Below are positions 52,971 through 61,581 of a stretch of 64,000 bases of DNA, one piece after another. The notes below the pieces were generated by a model. The model did no database searches. It was given only the letters and a program-made list of their open reading frames with translations, and had not been told where the DNA came from. Position 1 is the first letter of the stretch, and every line of letters begins with the position of its first letter. Source of the stretch: Multivorans sp965116445 (GTDB lineage Bacteria > Acidobacteriota > Thermoanaerobaculia > Multivoradales > Multivoraceae); contig OZ220688.1 of NCBI GenBank assembly GCA_965116445.1, forward strand, positions 1,426,001-1,490,000. The letters run 5' to 3'. A program made the translations under genes and the position numbers.

Positions 52971-54031
52971 GGACGACCTTCATGCTCCACACCACCGCCA
53001 CCCCAACGCCACGCCGCTCACACACCGCGGCTGCGGTCACCCTCTGCCTGACCGCGGCTTTCCTCACCGCCTGCCAGGCGGAGGCGCAGACGTACGCCGA
53101 GAAGCTCGGCTTCCCCGCCGGCACGCGCGCCGTGATCCTCCACGTCGACGACGCCGGCATGTCGCACGACTCGAACGTCGGCGCTTTCCGCTCGATCCTC
53201 GACGGAGTCGCGAACTCGATGAGCGTGATGATGCCCTGCCCGTGGGTGCCCGAGCTGGTGCGGGGCCTGGAGGAGAACCCCGGGATCGACGCCGGCCTCC
53301 ACCTGACCCTGACCGCCGAGTGGGACGACTACCGCTGGGGACCGCTGGTGGGCCGCGAAGCGGCGCCCGGCCTGGTCGACGCCGAAGGCGCCCTGTGGTC
53401 AAGCGTCGCCGAGGTCGTCGCGAACGCGACGCCCGACGAGGTGGAGGCCGAGGTGCGCGAGCAGATCAACCGCGCCCGCACGATGGGCTTCGAACCGACC
53501 CATCTCGACTCCCACATGGGCACCCTCTTCGCCACGATGGACTTTCTCGAGCGCTACATCGCGGTCGGCCTCGACGAGGGCCTTCCCCTCATGTTCCCGG
53601 GCGGCCACAACACGATTCTCGAAGCGCAGTACGAAGCCCAGGGACGGGACACGCCACCCGGCCTCGGCCGTGCCACGGAACTCGGCCAGCGAATCTGGGA
53701 CGGCGGCCTGCCGGTTCTCGACGACCTCCACAACCTGAGCTACGGCTGGGTCCCCGAGAGCGGCGCCGACGCGACGGACGAGGAGCTCCTGGAGTACAAG
53801 GTCGAGCGCTACATCCAGGGCCTGCGCGATCTCCGCCCCGGAGTCACGATGGTCATCATGCACTCCACCGACCCGAGCGAGAACTTCAAGTACATCTCGA
53901 CCTCCGGCCCCAGCCGCAAGGGCGACATGCTGGCGATGCTCGACCCCCGCCTCGAACAGGTGATCGAGGAGGAGGGCCTGGTCCTGACCACCTTCCGCGA
54001 GCTCAAGGAAAGGCGGGACCGCGTCGACTAG
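52967..54031 (+). CDS. ChbG/HpnK (YdjC) family carbohydrate deacetylase, lipoprotein
   Basis: A 354-residue protein with a lipobox (LTAC) and a YdjC-type deacetylase domain: metal-binding Asp pair in VILHVDDAGMSHDSNVGAF, His in IDAGLHLTLTAEW and in PTHLDSHMG, and EPTH-type segment before it. Family members remove acetyl groups from N-acetylated sugars such as chitobiose. Exported location suggests an extracellular glycan substrate. The ATG at 52967 overlaps the phosphodiesterase stop (ATGA). The trio may process a modified phospho-glycan; that is inference. Confidence 0.88.
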   Translation: MRTTFMLHTTATPTPRRSHTAAAVTLCLTAAFLTACQAEAQTYAEKLGFPAGTRAVILHVDDAGMSHDSNVGAFRSILDGVANSMSVMMPCPWVPELVRGLEENPGIDAGLHLTLTAEWDDYRWGPLVGREAAPGLVDAEGALWSSVAEVVANATPDEVEAEVREQINRARTMGFEPTHLDSHMGTLFATMDFLERYIAVGLDEGLPLMFPGGHNTILEAQYEAQGRDTPPGLGRATELGQRIWDGGLPVLDDLHNLSYGWVPESGADATDEELLEYKVERYIQGLRDLRPGVTMVIMHSTDPSENFKYISTSGPSRKGDMLAMLDPRLEQVIEEEGLVLTTFRELKERRDRVD

Positions 54032-54074
54032 CAACCGGCTGTTCCGGCCCTCCGGCGATCACTCCGCCGAAGAG

Positions 54075-54344
54075 GTGGCAGCCGCCTGGCTCACCCAGGC
54101 GCTCCGGCTACTCGCCTCAGCCGACTTGCCGGTCGAGGCGGTGACTGTTCGACCATCTCACGGCGGACCTCTGGCTACGATCGAGCTTCCCGCTGAGACG
54201 GCCAACAGCGTCCTCAAGTGGGCATTCGAAGCAACGGCCCGAGTACTCCGAGGCGACCCTCAGCCCTCGGACGCCGAGGTCTACAAGGCGGCTCGGGCCC
54301 TGCTGAACCAGGCCAGTCACCGCCGCCGGCGCCGTCGCGGTTAG
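54075..54344 (+). CDS. Hypothetical small protein
   Basis: An 89-residue helical protein from GTG at 54075, ending in an Arg-rich tail (HRRRRRRG). It has alternating hydrophobic residues (ALRLLASADLPVEAVTV) but no recognised family. The frame is open upstream into the preceding gene, so the true start is uncertain. Its stop overlaps the convergent enoyl-CoA hydratase stop (TTAG). Coding potential is moderate. Confidence 0.45.
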   Translation: MAAAWLTQALRLLASADLPVEAVTVRPSHGGPLATIELPAETANSVLKWAFEATARVLRGDPQPSDAEVYKAARALLNQASHRRRRRRG

Positions 54345-55183
54345 CTCGTGATGCGCTGGAAGTTCGGTGGCCGGCGCTCGACGAAGGAGGCGACGCCTTC
54401 CTTGAAGTCGTCGCGCTCCAGGCTCTCGGCCATCAACTCGTTCGACTCGCGCAGGGCATCGCCGGTTTCCATCATCAGGTGACGGTAGACCTGCTGCTTG
54501 ATCACCTTGAGCGACATCGGCGCGGAGCGCTCGGCCAAGGCCTTGATGTAGTTCTCGGCCTCGGACACGACCTGGTCGTGCGCGACGGACCGGTTGACGA
54601 CGCCCATCTGTGCGGCTTCCGGGCCGTAGAACTTGCGTCCCGTCCACAGGATGTCGAGGGCGTTCGAAGGGCCGGCGACCCGCGGCAGGATCCAGCTCAG
54701 GCCGTGCTCGGCGATCAGTCCGCGGTTCACGAAGGCCGACGTGAAGACGGCGCGATCCGACGCGATGCGGATGTCGCAGAGCATCGCGACCGCGAAGCCG
54801 AGACCGGCGCAGGGACCGTTGATCGCCGCGACGATCGGCTTGCGCACCGCCATCAGGTAGTTGAACGTGACGCCGAAGTTCTCCTCGCCCATCTCCTCGA
54901 TCGCGCCGGCCTGGGCGTCCTCGAACGTGTTGCCGCCGCCGCTGCCGCGCTCGCCGCGGCTCGTGGCCTGAAGGCCCTGCATGTCGGCCCCGGCACAGAA
55001 GCCACGGCCGGCGCCGGTCAGCACGATGCCGACAACGCGCTCGTCCTGCTCGGCGGCCGCCATCGCGTGCTTCATCTCGGCCATCATGCTGCCGGTGATC
55101 GCGTTCAACTGCTCCGGGCGATTCAGGGTGATCGTGGCGATGGGATCGTCCACGTCGTACTTGATCAGTTCGTACTCGGTCAT
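54341..55183 (-). CDS. Enoyl-CoA hydratase/isomerase (crotonase family)
   Basis: A 280-residue crotonase. The first oxyanion-hole segment is VLTGAGRGFCAGADMQGLQA and the second is KPIVAAINGPCAGLGFAVAM. The catalytic-glutamate region reads AVFTSAFVNRGLIAEHGLSW, with Glu present in AEHG. It hydrates trans-2-enoyl-CoA in fatty-acid oxidation or acts as an isomerase; the specificity is open. The ATG at 55183 has GGAGG upstream. The longer open frame upstream overlaps the divergent lipoprotein genes and is rejected. Confidence 0.92.
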   Translation of the reverse strand: MTEYELIKYDVDDPIATITLNRPEQLNAITGSMMAEMKHAMAAAEQDERVVGIVLTGAGRGFCAGADMQGLQATSRGERGSGGGNTFEDAQAGAIEEMGEENFGVTFNYLMAVRKPIVAAINGPCAGLGFAVAMLCDIRIASDRAVFTSAFVNRGLIAEHGLSWILPRVAGPSNALDILWTGRKFYGPEAAQMGVVNRSVAHDQVVSEAENYIKALAERSAPMSLKVIKQQVYRHLMMETGDALRESNELMAESLERDDFKEGVASFVERRPPNFQRITS

Positions 55184-55300
55184 GCCTTGGCCTCCAGCCG
55201 CTGTTCGAAGTGAGCGGCCAAGAGTAGCGCACCGATCGACCGCTAACATGACGACACGCACGCCCGGCGCAAACCAGGGCGCGTGTGGAAGGAGATCGTC

Positions 55301-56101
55301 ATGTTCCGAACCCCAGCGCTCGCGGTCGCGGCCGGCTCCATCCTGGTGGCCTGTGCCGGCCCCGAGCCCGAACCGGAGCTCCGGCCCACACCACCGCCCG
55401 ACACCTCCGAAAGGCTCGAGATCGTCGACCGGGCGATCGAGTTCCACGGCGGTGAGCTCTTTGAACAGTCCCGGGTCAAGCTGACCGTGGCGTCTCGCTC
55501 CGGGAGCTTCGACGTGGACTCGACGGCCGACGGCGACCGCTTCGAGCAACTGATTCGCGCCTCGAACGGCAGCGACGAAAGGGTATACCGGCGCGACAAC
55601 ATAGCGCTCGAAGTGACCGAGGGCGGTCAGCCGATGGAGATGGACGAGACGGAACACGCCCGCGCCAAGAGCTACGTGAACCAGCGCATGTACTTCCTCT
55701 TCCTGCCCTACAAGCTGAACGATCCCGGCACCTGGAAGGAGGATCAGGGGCTCGAGGAGTGGAACGGTCGCCAACTGCAACGCGTCCGGATCACCTTCGC
55801 ATCCGGCACGAGCGACGGCGCGGACAGCGCCTACGTCTACTGGTTCGATCCCGAGACCGCCCGCCTCGAGCAGTTCGCCTACGACTACAGCGAGAACACC
55901 GGACTCCGCTTCCGGGTGCTGACGAACTACCGGCGGATCGGCGGCCTGCTGTTCTACGACGCGGACAACTACGGCCTGAACACGCGGGACGGCGGCCTGA
56001 CCGTCGACGACATCAACCAGGCATACGTCGAGGAGGAGCTGCCCCTCGTCTCCCGGATCGAACATCGGGACATCCATGTCGAACGGACCGGGACCAGTTG
56101 A
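55301..56101 (+). CDS. DUF6503-like lipoprotein
   Basis: A 266-residue lipoprotein (signal RTPALAVAAGSILVAC) resembling secreted lipoproteins of the DUF6503 type: IVDRAIEFHGGELFEQSRVK near the start, then a beta-rich body with YVYWFDPETARLEQFAYDY and GGLLFYDADNYGL. Function unknown; such folds resemble lipid-binding lipoproteins. The ATG at 55301 has AAGGAGAT 6 nt upstream, which is why it is preferred over an earlier in-frame start. The following gene overlaps its stop. Confidence 0.75.
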   Translation: MFRTPALAVAAGSILVACAGPEPEPELRPTPPPDTSERLEIVDRAIEFHGGELFEQSRVKLTVASRSGSFDVDSTADGDRFEQLIRASNGSDERVYRRDNIALEVTEGGQPMEMDETEHARAKSYVNQRMYFLFLPYKLNDPGTWKEDQGLEEWNGRQLQRVRITFASGTSDGADSAYVYWFDPETARLEQFAYDYSENTGLRFRVLTNYRRIGGLLFYDADNYGLNTRDGGLTVDDINQAYVEEELPLVSRIEHRDIHVERTGTS

Positions 56102-56571
56102 CGGTGCGCCTCGCGGCCGCCTTCGCCTGCCTGGGCGCACTCCTGGTTCTCGCCTCCTGCGAGCCGCCGGCGCTCGAGGAGCCGGTCCCGGAGTTCGATC
56201 CCCAGACCGTCGCCGGAGCGGTGCTTGAAGTTCTCGACATGCAGGTGGAAGCCTGGAACGAGGGTGACATAGACGGATTCATGGCTGGCTATCTGAACAG
56301 CGACGATCTGCGGTTCACCTCGGGAAACGAGGTTCAGTACGGCTGGAGAAAGACCCGTCAGCGCTACCACGAGCGCTACCCCGACCGCGCCGCAATGGGC
56401 TCGCTCGCCTTCGAGAACCTGGACGTCCGGGTGCTCTCCGAACATGCCGCCATGGTCTTCGGCCGCTTCCGCTTGACGCGGGAATCCGACGAACCGACCG
56501 GACTGTTCACTCTGCTGCTGGAGCAGCATGGCGATCGATGGTTCATCGTTGCCGACCACACCTCGCAGTGA
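56098..56571 (+). CDS. SnoaL/DUF4440-like (NTF2 fold) lipoprotein
   Basis: A 157-residue lipoprotein (lipobox LASC) with an NTF2-like domain: VLDMQVEAWNEGDIDGFMAG is the classic opening, ending with LLLEQHGDRWFIVADHTS. The family covers small ketosteroid-isomerase-like enzymes and ligand-binding proteins. TTG at 56098 is chosen because it overlaps the previous stop (TTGA); GTG at 56104 is an alternative. Probably co-expressed with the lipoprotein upstream and the BON-OmpA gene 2 bp downstream. Confidence 0.78.
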   Translation: MTVRLAAAFACLGALLVLASCEPPALEEPVPEFDPQTVAGAVLEVLDMQVEAWNEGDIDGFMAGYLNSDDLRFTSGNEVQYGWRKTRQRYHERYPDRAAMGSLAFENLDVRVLSEHAAMVFGRFRLTRESDEPTGLFTLLLEQHGDRWFIVADHTSQ

Positions 56572-56573
56572 CG

Positions 56574-57611
56574 ATGAAAGAACCGAGCGTGATCCTGGTT
56601 GGCTCGGCGTCGGTCCTGACCCTGGGACTGGCGGCTTTCGCCATCGAGGGACCCCGGATCCAGGCCGAAATCGAGGCGCGCACCGCGGCGGCGCTGGCCG
56701 ATGCCGGCGTCCGCAACCTGGGTGTGCAGGCCCGCGGACGCGACGTGACGCTCTCCGGCACCATCGCCTTCGCCGAAATCGGCATCGAGGCGGCGCGGCG
56801 GGCGAGCGGAACTCTCGGCGTGCGCCGTGTCGACAACCGGCTGGAGATGGCCATCGGGCCTTCCTTCGAATTCGCGCCGAACGGCGACATCTGGTTGCTT
56901 CGGGGCATGATGCCGACGCCCGAAAGCAGGCAGGAGCTGTTCGACGCCGCCGCCGCGATCGTCGGGCCGGGGAACGTCATCGACGAAACCGAGGTCGACA
57001 GTTCGGTAACCGAGCCTCCCTGGCTCGGGGCACTGCCGCGACTGATCCAGCTTCTGCGCCGCCTGGACGGCGCTCCGGGACTGCGGCTCGAAGACCGGAC
57101 GCTGGCTCTGACCGGTCACACCTCAAGCGAGGGCCTGCGTGACCACCTCATGTTCGAGATCACGTCGATCGACGCCGCGGCGAACGCTGGCTGGACGATC
57201 GCCAATCGGATGCGGGTCTCACCCGTCGCGACAAACCACGAGGGCGAGAGGCGCATCCGGGAGGTGCTCGAACGGGGACTCATCGAGTTCGAAGACGGCA
57301 CGTCAACGCTCACCGGGGAAGCCGCGACCACGGTTGGCGAGATCGGCGCCGCGCTGGCCAACATTTCCAGCATCCGGGTCGAGATCCTCGCCCACACGGA
57401 CGCCGGCCGCGAGCCGGCAGTCGACCGGGCGCTCAGTCTCGAACGGGCTCAGGCCGTCCGCGACGTTCTCTCGGCCAGCATTCAACCCGACCGCCTGCTG
57501 GCGGTCGGCTACGGCGGCGATCGTCCGCTCGCCGCGGTCGGCGAAGACGCGGCGGACACCGCCGCCGCCGCGTCTACACGCATCGAGTTCCGCGTTCTCC
57601 ACCGCCCCTGA
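56574..57611 (+). CDS. BON-OmpA peptidoglycan-associated membrane protein
   Basis: A 345-residue protein: N-terminal transmembrane helix (VILVGSASVLTLGLAAFAI), BON domain (about 27-95, with VRNLGVQARGRDVTLSGTIA), a second BON-like segment (about 165-215), and an OmpA-like domain (about 235-345) with ILAHTDAGREPAVDRALSLE and TRIEFRV, which include the Asp and Arg that bind diaminopimelate. The architecture recalls ArfA (Rv0899) of Mycobacterium. It probably ties the membrane to peptidoglycan. The ATG at 56574 is 2 bp past the previous stop, and a small membrane gene follows 9 bp later. Confidence 0.82.
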   Translation: MKEPSVILVGSASVLTLGLAAFAIEGPRIQAEIEARTAAALADAGVRNLGVQARGRDVTLSGTIAFAEIGIEAARRASGTLGVRRVDNRLEMAIGPSFEFAPNGDIWLLRGMMPTPESRQELFDAAAAIVGPGNVIDETEVDSSVTEPPWLGALPRLIQLLRRLDGAPGLRLEDRTLALTGHTSSEGLRDHLMFEITSIDAAANAGWTIANRMRVSPVATNHEGERRIREVLERGLIEFEDGTSTLTGEAATTVGEIGAALANISSIRVEILAHTDAGREPAVDRALSLERAQAVRDVLSASIQPDRLLAVGYGGDRPLAAVGEDAADTAAAASTRIEFRVLHRP

Positions 57612-57620
57612 AGGGCGCCG

Positions 57621-57845
57621 ATGCTGTACATCCTCCTCGAAATCTGGATCTGGGTCGCCGCCGCGGCGCTGGCTGGCGCGACGTTCGGCTGGTGGATACG
57701 CAGCATCCGGGCGGCCAGGGAGGTCGTCCGGGAAGCCCTGCTCTGGCAGCAGCGCATAGGGCGGCTGAGGAGGCTCGCCGCGGGCCTGAAGAACACGGCG
57801 GACGCCGAAAGGCAAGAGACCGATTCAGGCGGCGCCGGCCCCTGA
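57621..57845 (+). CDS. Small single-pass membrane protein
   Basis: A 74-residue protein with one N-terminal transmembrane helix (ILLEIWIWVAAAALAGATFG) and a basic cytoplasmic helix (RSIRAAREVVREALLWQQRI). It has no recognised family. It lies 9 bp after the BON-OmpA gene in the same direction, much as small membrane proteins follow arfA in mycobacteria, so a shared complex is possible; this is inference from position only. Confidence 0.6.
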   Translation: MLYILLEIWIWVAAAALAGATFGWWIRSIRAAREVVREALLWQQRIGRLRRLAAGLKNTADAERQETDSGGAGP

Positions 57846-57847
57846 GA

Positions 57848-59419
57848 TCAGTCCCCGGTCAGGAGATCGAACTCGGACGGCGCCACGGTGACTCCGGCCC
57901 GATGCTGCAACGCGCGCGACGTGACGTCCGCCAGGATCTCCGCCTGCTCGGCCGCGATGTCCCACTTCTCCCCGGGATCGAGCGCCAGGTCGTAGAGCAG
58001 GGGCGGATCGTGTTCCGTCCGCTCACCCGCCAGGCCGTAGGCACCCTGGGTGATGAAGTGCGCCTTGTAGTTCCCGACGCGGTAGGCGTAGAGCTCGCTG
58101 CCGCGGTAGAACGGCACTTCTTCGCGCGGGCCTTCACCGCTTCCGAGCAGCACCGGGCCCAGATCGAGACTGTCCATCGGCCGGTCGTCCGGCAAAGCGC
58201 CGCCGGCCAGACCGAGGAAGGTCGCAAACAGGTCACTGGTCGACCCGATCTCGTCCGTGACCACGGCGGGAGGAAACGTCCCTGGCCACCAGAACAGCCC
58301 CGGCACCCGCATGCCTCCCTCCCAGGTCATCCCCTTCCCTTCGCGAAGCGGCCCGGCCAATCCGCCCTGCGTGCGAAACGCGGTCCACGGGCCATTGTCG
58401 CTGCTGAAGAACACGACCGTGTTCTCCGCGAGCCCCTCCTCCTCGAGCGTGTCCAGGATCCGGCCTACGCTCCAGTCGATCTCCTCGATCACGTCGCCGT
58501 AGAGCCCCGCGTCGCTGTGGCCCTCGAACGCGGGCGCCGTAAACAGCGGCACGTGGGGCATGCTGTGCGGCAGGTAGACGAGGAACGGCTCGTCCCGGTG
58601 GGCGCGGATGAAGTCGACTGCCTCCTCCGCATAGCGCTTCGTGATCGTCGTCTGGTCCGCGGGCTGTTCGAGCGTCTCCGTGACGATCTGCCCGTCCTCG
58701 TCGCGCGCCGAGCGGATCAGGGGCACGTCCCAGTACTCGATCTTCGGATCCCGGAAGGCGGCGCGACGCTCCTCGCGAGGCAGCGTCGACATCATGTCGT
58801 TCGAGTAGGGGATGCCGAACCAGGTGTCGAAGCCATGCCGCGTCGGCAGGTACTGCGGGCCATCGCCCAGGTGCCACTTGCCGAACATCCCCGTGGCGTA
58901 GCCGAGATCGCGTAGCGCCTCGGCGATCGTCACCTCCTCGTCCTGGATGCCGCCCACGAACTCGGGGAACAGCACCCGGGCCCGGTCGCCGTAGAGACCG
59001 CTGCGAAGCTGCAGGCGTCCGGTCAACAACCCCGCCCGGCTCGGCGAGCACACGGAGGCCGTCACGTAGAAGTTCGTCCAGCGCTGGCCTTCGGCCGCCA
59101 TGCGGTCGAGGTTCGGAGTGCGGATCACCGGCGCCCCGTAGCTGCCGAGGTCCCCCCAGCCCAGGTCGTCGGCGAAGACGATGACGAAGTTCGGGGGCCG
59201 GCCGGAGAAAGGGGAGTCGCCCGGCGCCGTCGGCGTCTCTCCCGGACTGCACGCAAGAACGGCCACGATGCCGAGAGCGCTAACGACCGCTCCCGCCCCG
59301 AAAGCCGGTCGGGGCGAACCGCTGCACCGCGCTGCTGCGCCAGATCGGGCCTGGAAGCGCGGGAATCCTGCCCGCCTGCGGCCGCCAGCGAACGAACAAC
59401 ATGTCGCAGCAGGCTTCAT
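57848..59419 (-). CDS. Sulfatase (formylglycine type), lipoprotein
   Basis: A 523-residue exported sulfatase. The S1 signature ASVCSPSRAGLLTGRL carries the cysteine that is converted to formylglycine; the start PNFVIVFADDLGWGDLGSYG has the paired metal aspartates; GMFGKWHLGD and SSDNGPW complete the site. Lipobox at about LAVLAC. Substrate unknown (marine glycans are plausible). No formylglycine-generating enzyme is encoded in the window. The ATG at 59419 overlaps the stop of the AlbA_2 gene (ATGA). Unlike the two TPR-fused homologues here, this one keeps the sulfatase cysteine. Confidence 0.9.
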   Translation of the reverse strand: MKPAATCCSFAGGRRRAGFPRFQARSGAAARCSGSPRPAFGAGAVVSALGIVAVLACSPGETPTAPGDSPFSGRPPNFVIVFADDLGWGDLGSYGAPVIRTPNLDRMAAEGQRWTNFYVTASVCSPSRAGLLTGRLQLRSGLYGDRARVLFPEFVGGIQDEEVTIAEALRDLGYATGMFGKWHLGDGPQYLPTRHGFDTWFGIPYSNDMMSTLPREERRAAFRDPKIEYWDVPLIRSARDEDGQIVTETLEQPADQTTITKRYAEEAVDFIRAHRDEPFLVYLPHSMPHVPLFTAPAFEGHSDAGLYGDVIEEIDWSVGRILDTLEEEGLAENTVVFFSSDNGPWTAFRTQGGLAGPLREGKGMTWEGGMRVPGLFWWPGTFPPAVVTDEIGSTSDLFATFLGLAGGALPDDRPMDSLDLGPVLLGSGEGPREEVPFYRGSELYAYRVGNYKAHFITQGAYGLAGERTEHDPPLLYDLALDPGEKWDIAAEQAEILADVTSRALQHRAGVTVAPSEFDLLTGD

Positions 59420-60645
59420 CGGCGCCCTCCTTCCTTCCACAGCCGCACGGTGAACCGGTGCTCCCCTTCGACCAGGTCCGGTTCCGTGCCGTTGTGCGCA
59501 CGCATGCCGGGGATCACCTTGTTCCGGACTCCCATGCCTCGGGCGTCCACGTAGCCGTAGTCTCGCATCACATTGACCAGAGTCTGGTTCCTCGCGTAGC
59601 GGACACCGGACCTCATCCCGTCGACCGTCACCGTGTTCGGCAAGCGACCGGGGCTCAGCACTTTGAGGCGGTCCGAGTAGATCGTCAACATGACGTCCGT
59701 TCCGGCGATGCTGTAGTCGCGATGGACAAGGGCGTTGGCGACGACTTCCCTGACGACTTCCTCCGGATACTCCCACCGGTCGACCCGTCGCATACCCTCA
59801 AGGTGCGCAGTCGGCGTGGTGTTCCGCCGGACGAAGTCCCAGGCCTGGTCGACGAGGCCCCGGCCGATCACCGCGCCGTCGGCCCCGACCAGGGAGACCA
59901 TCGGCCCTCGCAGGTCCTCGTCCGCGCGGGTGGCGTAGTCGGGTTCCGTGCCCGGATAGCAGAGAGCCCGAATCCCCGCCTGCGGGACATGGCGGTTCGG
60001 CCTGCTGCCGAAAAGGAGCACGCCATCCACCGTTGCCACGGGGGTCCCGCCGGCCTCTGTCATCAGGTCGAGGTTCCGCAGGAGGGCCTCCCAACCCTCC
60101 CGGTCGTCGCTCGCGGGCGCGGAGCCTCCGAGCACCCGCTCGAAGTAGTCGCGGAGGCGACGGCTGTCGAAGTCGTCGAACGTTGCGCCCAGAGCCGGTT
60201 TCAGGCCGTAGTGAATGCGGCCCGAAGCCTGGAACATCCGCTCGATCTCTTCGCGGCTCGCCTCGCGCGACGTGCTGCCGACGCGAATGTAGTACGTGCG
60301 CCGGCCACGATGGGCCCTGGCGTAGGGCTTGTCGGGACCGGCTCCCACCCGGACCGCGAGCACGTCCCGACCCGGCGAGACGCCCCGCGCCCAGGAAAGC
60401 AGCGGGATGACCGGCGGATCGATCTTCGTCCGGCAGAGCTCGCTCACCCATTCCTCGGACCGCTCCCGGGCCACTCCACTGATCGTCCCGTCGTCCTCCA
60501 CGCCAAGCAGGACCGTTCCGCCCTCCAGGTTGAGAAACGCAACCAGCTCCTTCGCCAGATCGTGGTTCCGCACCTCGTCCCGCTTGAACTCGACCATCGA
60601 GTCCTCACCGTTGCGGATCAGGTCGAAGACTGCCTGTGGTTCCAT
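59416..60645 (-). CDS. AlbA_2 (Schlafen-type) domain ATP-binding regulator, RecG-like C-terminus
   Basis: A 409-residue protein: AlbA_2/Schlafen-like nucleic-acid-binding domain (SMVEFKRDEVRNHDLAKELV, then LEGGTVLLGVEDDGTISGV), central wedge, and a C-terminal GHKL-type ATPase segment (EEVVREVVANALVHRDYSIA, LKVLSPGRLP). Such proteins are annotated as transcriptional regulators or RecG-like, and occur in defence and accessory islands. The ATG at 60645 lies 12 bp after the radical SAM stop; its stop overlaps the sulfatase start. A regulatory role for the operon is an inference. Confidence 0.85.
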   Translation of the reverse strand: MEPQAVFDLIRNGEDSMVEFKRDEVRNHDLAKELVAFLNLEGGTVLLGVEDDGTISGVARERSEEWVSELCRTKIDPPVIPLLSWARGVSPGRDVLAVRVGAGPDKPYARAHRGRRTYYIRVGSTSREASREEIERMFQASGRIHYGLKPALGATFDDFDSRRLRDYFERVLGGSAPASDDREGWEALLRNLDLMTEAGGTPVATVDGVLLFGSRPNRHVPQAGIRALCYPGTEPDYATRADEDLRGPMVSLVGADGAVIGRGLVDQAWDFVRRNTTPTAHLEGMRRVDRWEYPEEVVREVVANALVHRDYSIAGTDVMLTIYSDRLKVLSPGRLPNTVTVDGMRSGVRYARNQTLVNVMRDYGYVDARGMGVRNKVIPGMRAHNGTEPDLVEGEHRFTVRLWKEGGRR

Positions 60646-60657
60646 CGGGTCGCTGCC

Positions 60658-61581
60658 TCAAAACGGGGGCTTGAAGCCGTCCTTGCCCTCCCCCAGCCGA
60701 GGCAGCTCACGGTACAGCACCGCCCGAACCTCCCGGTAGTGCTCAAGGTAGCGATCCAGCATGCTGTCCCGCCCGCAAGCCAGCTTCTCGGCCATCGTAT
60801 CGAGCGCGCCGTCCCGCGTTCCGGCCACGAACTTGCCGCGCTGAAAGTGGAAAGGCTGCACGATGAAGTCCTTGACGCCCGTGGCAAGCAGATGCTCAGC
60901 GAAGCGCCGTGCATCGCGGACGAGGAGCAGCGGCGTCATCGTGACGCAGGTATCGATCCCTTCACGCACCAGCGTAGCCGCGGCTTCAAGCCGCTTGGCG
61001 TTACCGGGGCACAGCGGCTCGAACGCCTTCCGCACGTCCTCATCGTCCGTCGTCACCGTCAGATTGACCTGGACTCGCCCGCCCCTCTCGACGATCGCCC
61101 GGAACAGGTCCGAGTCCCGCACCACGTCCGGGCTCCGCGTCTGCACCACCAGCTTCGGCCGGTGACGGTCCGCCAGGATCTCCAGCAAACCCCGCGTCAG
61201 CTTGAGCTGACGCTCGACCGGCTGATAGGCGTCCGTCACGCTGCTCATGTAGATCAGCTTGCCGTCCAGGCTGCCGGTCCGCCGCCGACCCATGAGTTCA
61301 ACCGCATTCTCCTTCACCCGAACCCACTCCCCCCAGGCATCCCGTTCCCCCGTGCTGCGCGAGAAGAACGCTGCGTAGCAGTAGCTGCAGCCGAACCCGC
61401 ACCCGGAGTAGGGGTTCAGCGTGAAGTCGTAGGCGTCCATGAACCCGGACGCCCGGGTGAGGATGTCGCGGGCCGGGGCGTAGGCGATGGTGGCGGGGCC
61501 GACCTGAGAGGGGCCACGTTGGCCCCCCGCAGGTGCATCGAAAGACGGGTACAGGAGCGACTGTCGCAGACGTTGGGTCAC
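60658..61581 (-). CDS. Radical SAM protein (spore photoproduct lyase-like, Rv2578c family)
   Basis: A 307-residue radical SAM enzyme. The iron-sulfur motif is CGFGCSYCYA (CxxxCxxC), preceded by FTLNPYSGC, followed by the partial TIM barrel (KLIYMSSVTDAYQPVERQLK, VVQTRSPDVVRDSDLFRAI). The family is annotated as SPL-family or Rv2578c-like; the substrate is unknown. GTG at 61581 is chosen because it overlaps the upstream stop (GTGA) and has GAGGAG 9 nt before it; a TTG at 61602 is the alternative. Co-transcribed with the methyltransferase and AlbA_2 gene. Confidence 0.88.
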   Translation of the reverse strand: MTQRLRQSLLYPSFDAPAGGQRGPSQVGPATIAYAPARDILTRASGFMDAYDFTLNPYSGCGFGCSYCYAAFFSRSTGERDAWGEWVRVKENAVELMGRRRTGSLDGKLIYMSSVTDAYQPVERQLKLTRGLLEILADRHRPKLVVQTRSPDVVRDSDLFRAIVERGGRVQVNLTVTTDDEDVRKAFEPLCPGNAKRLEAAATLVREGIDTCVTMTPLLLVRDARRFAEHLLATGVKDFIVQPFHFQRGKFVAGTRDGALDTMAEKLACGRDSMLDRYLEHYREVRAVLYRELPRLGEGKDGFKPPF

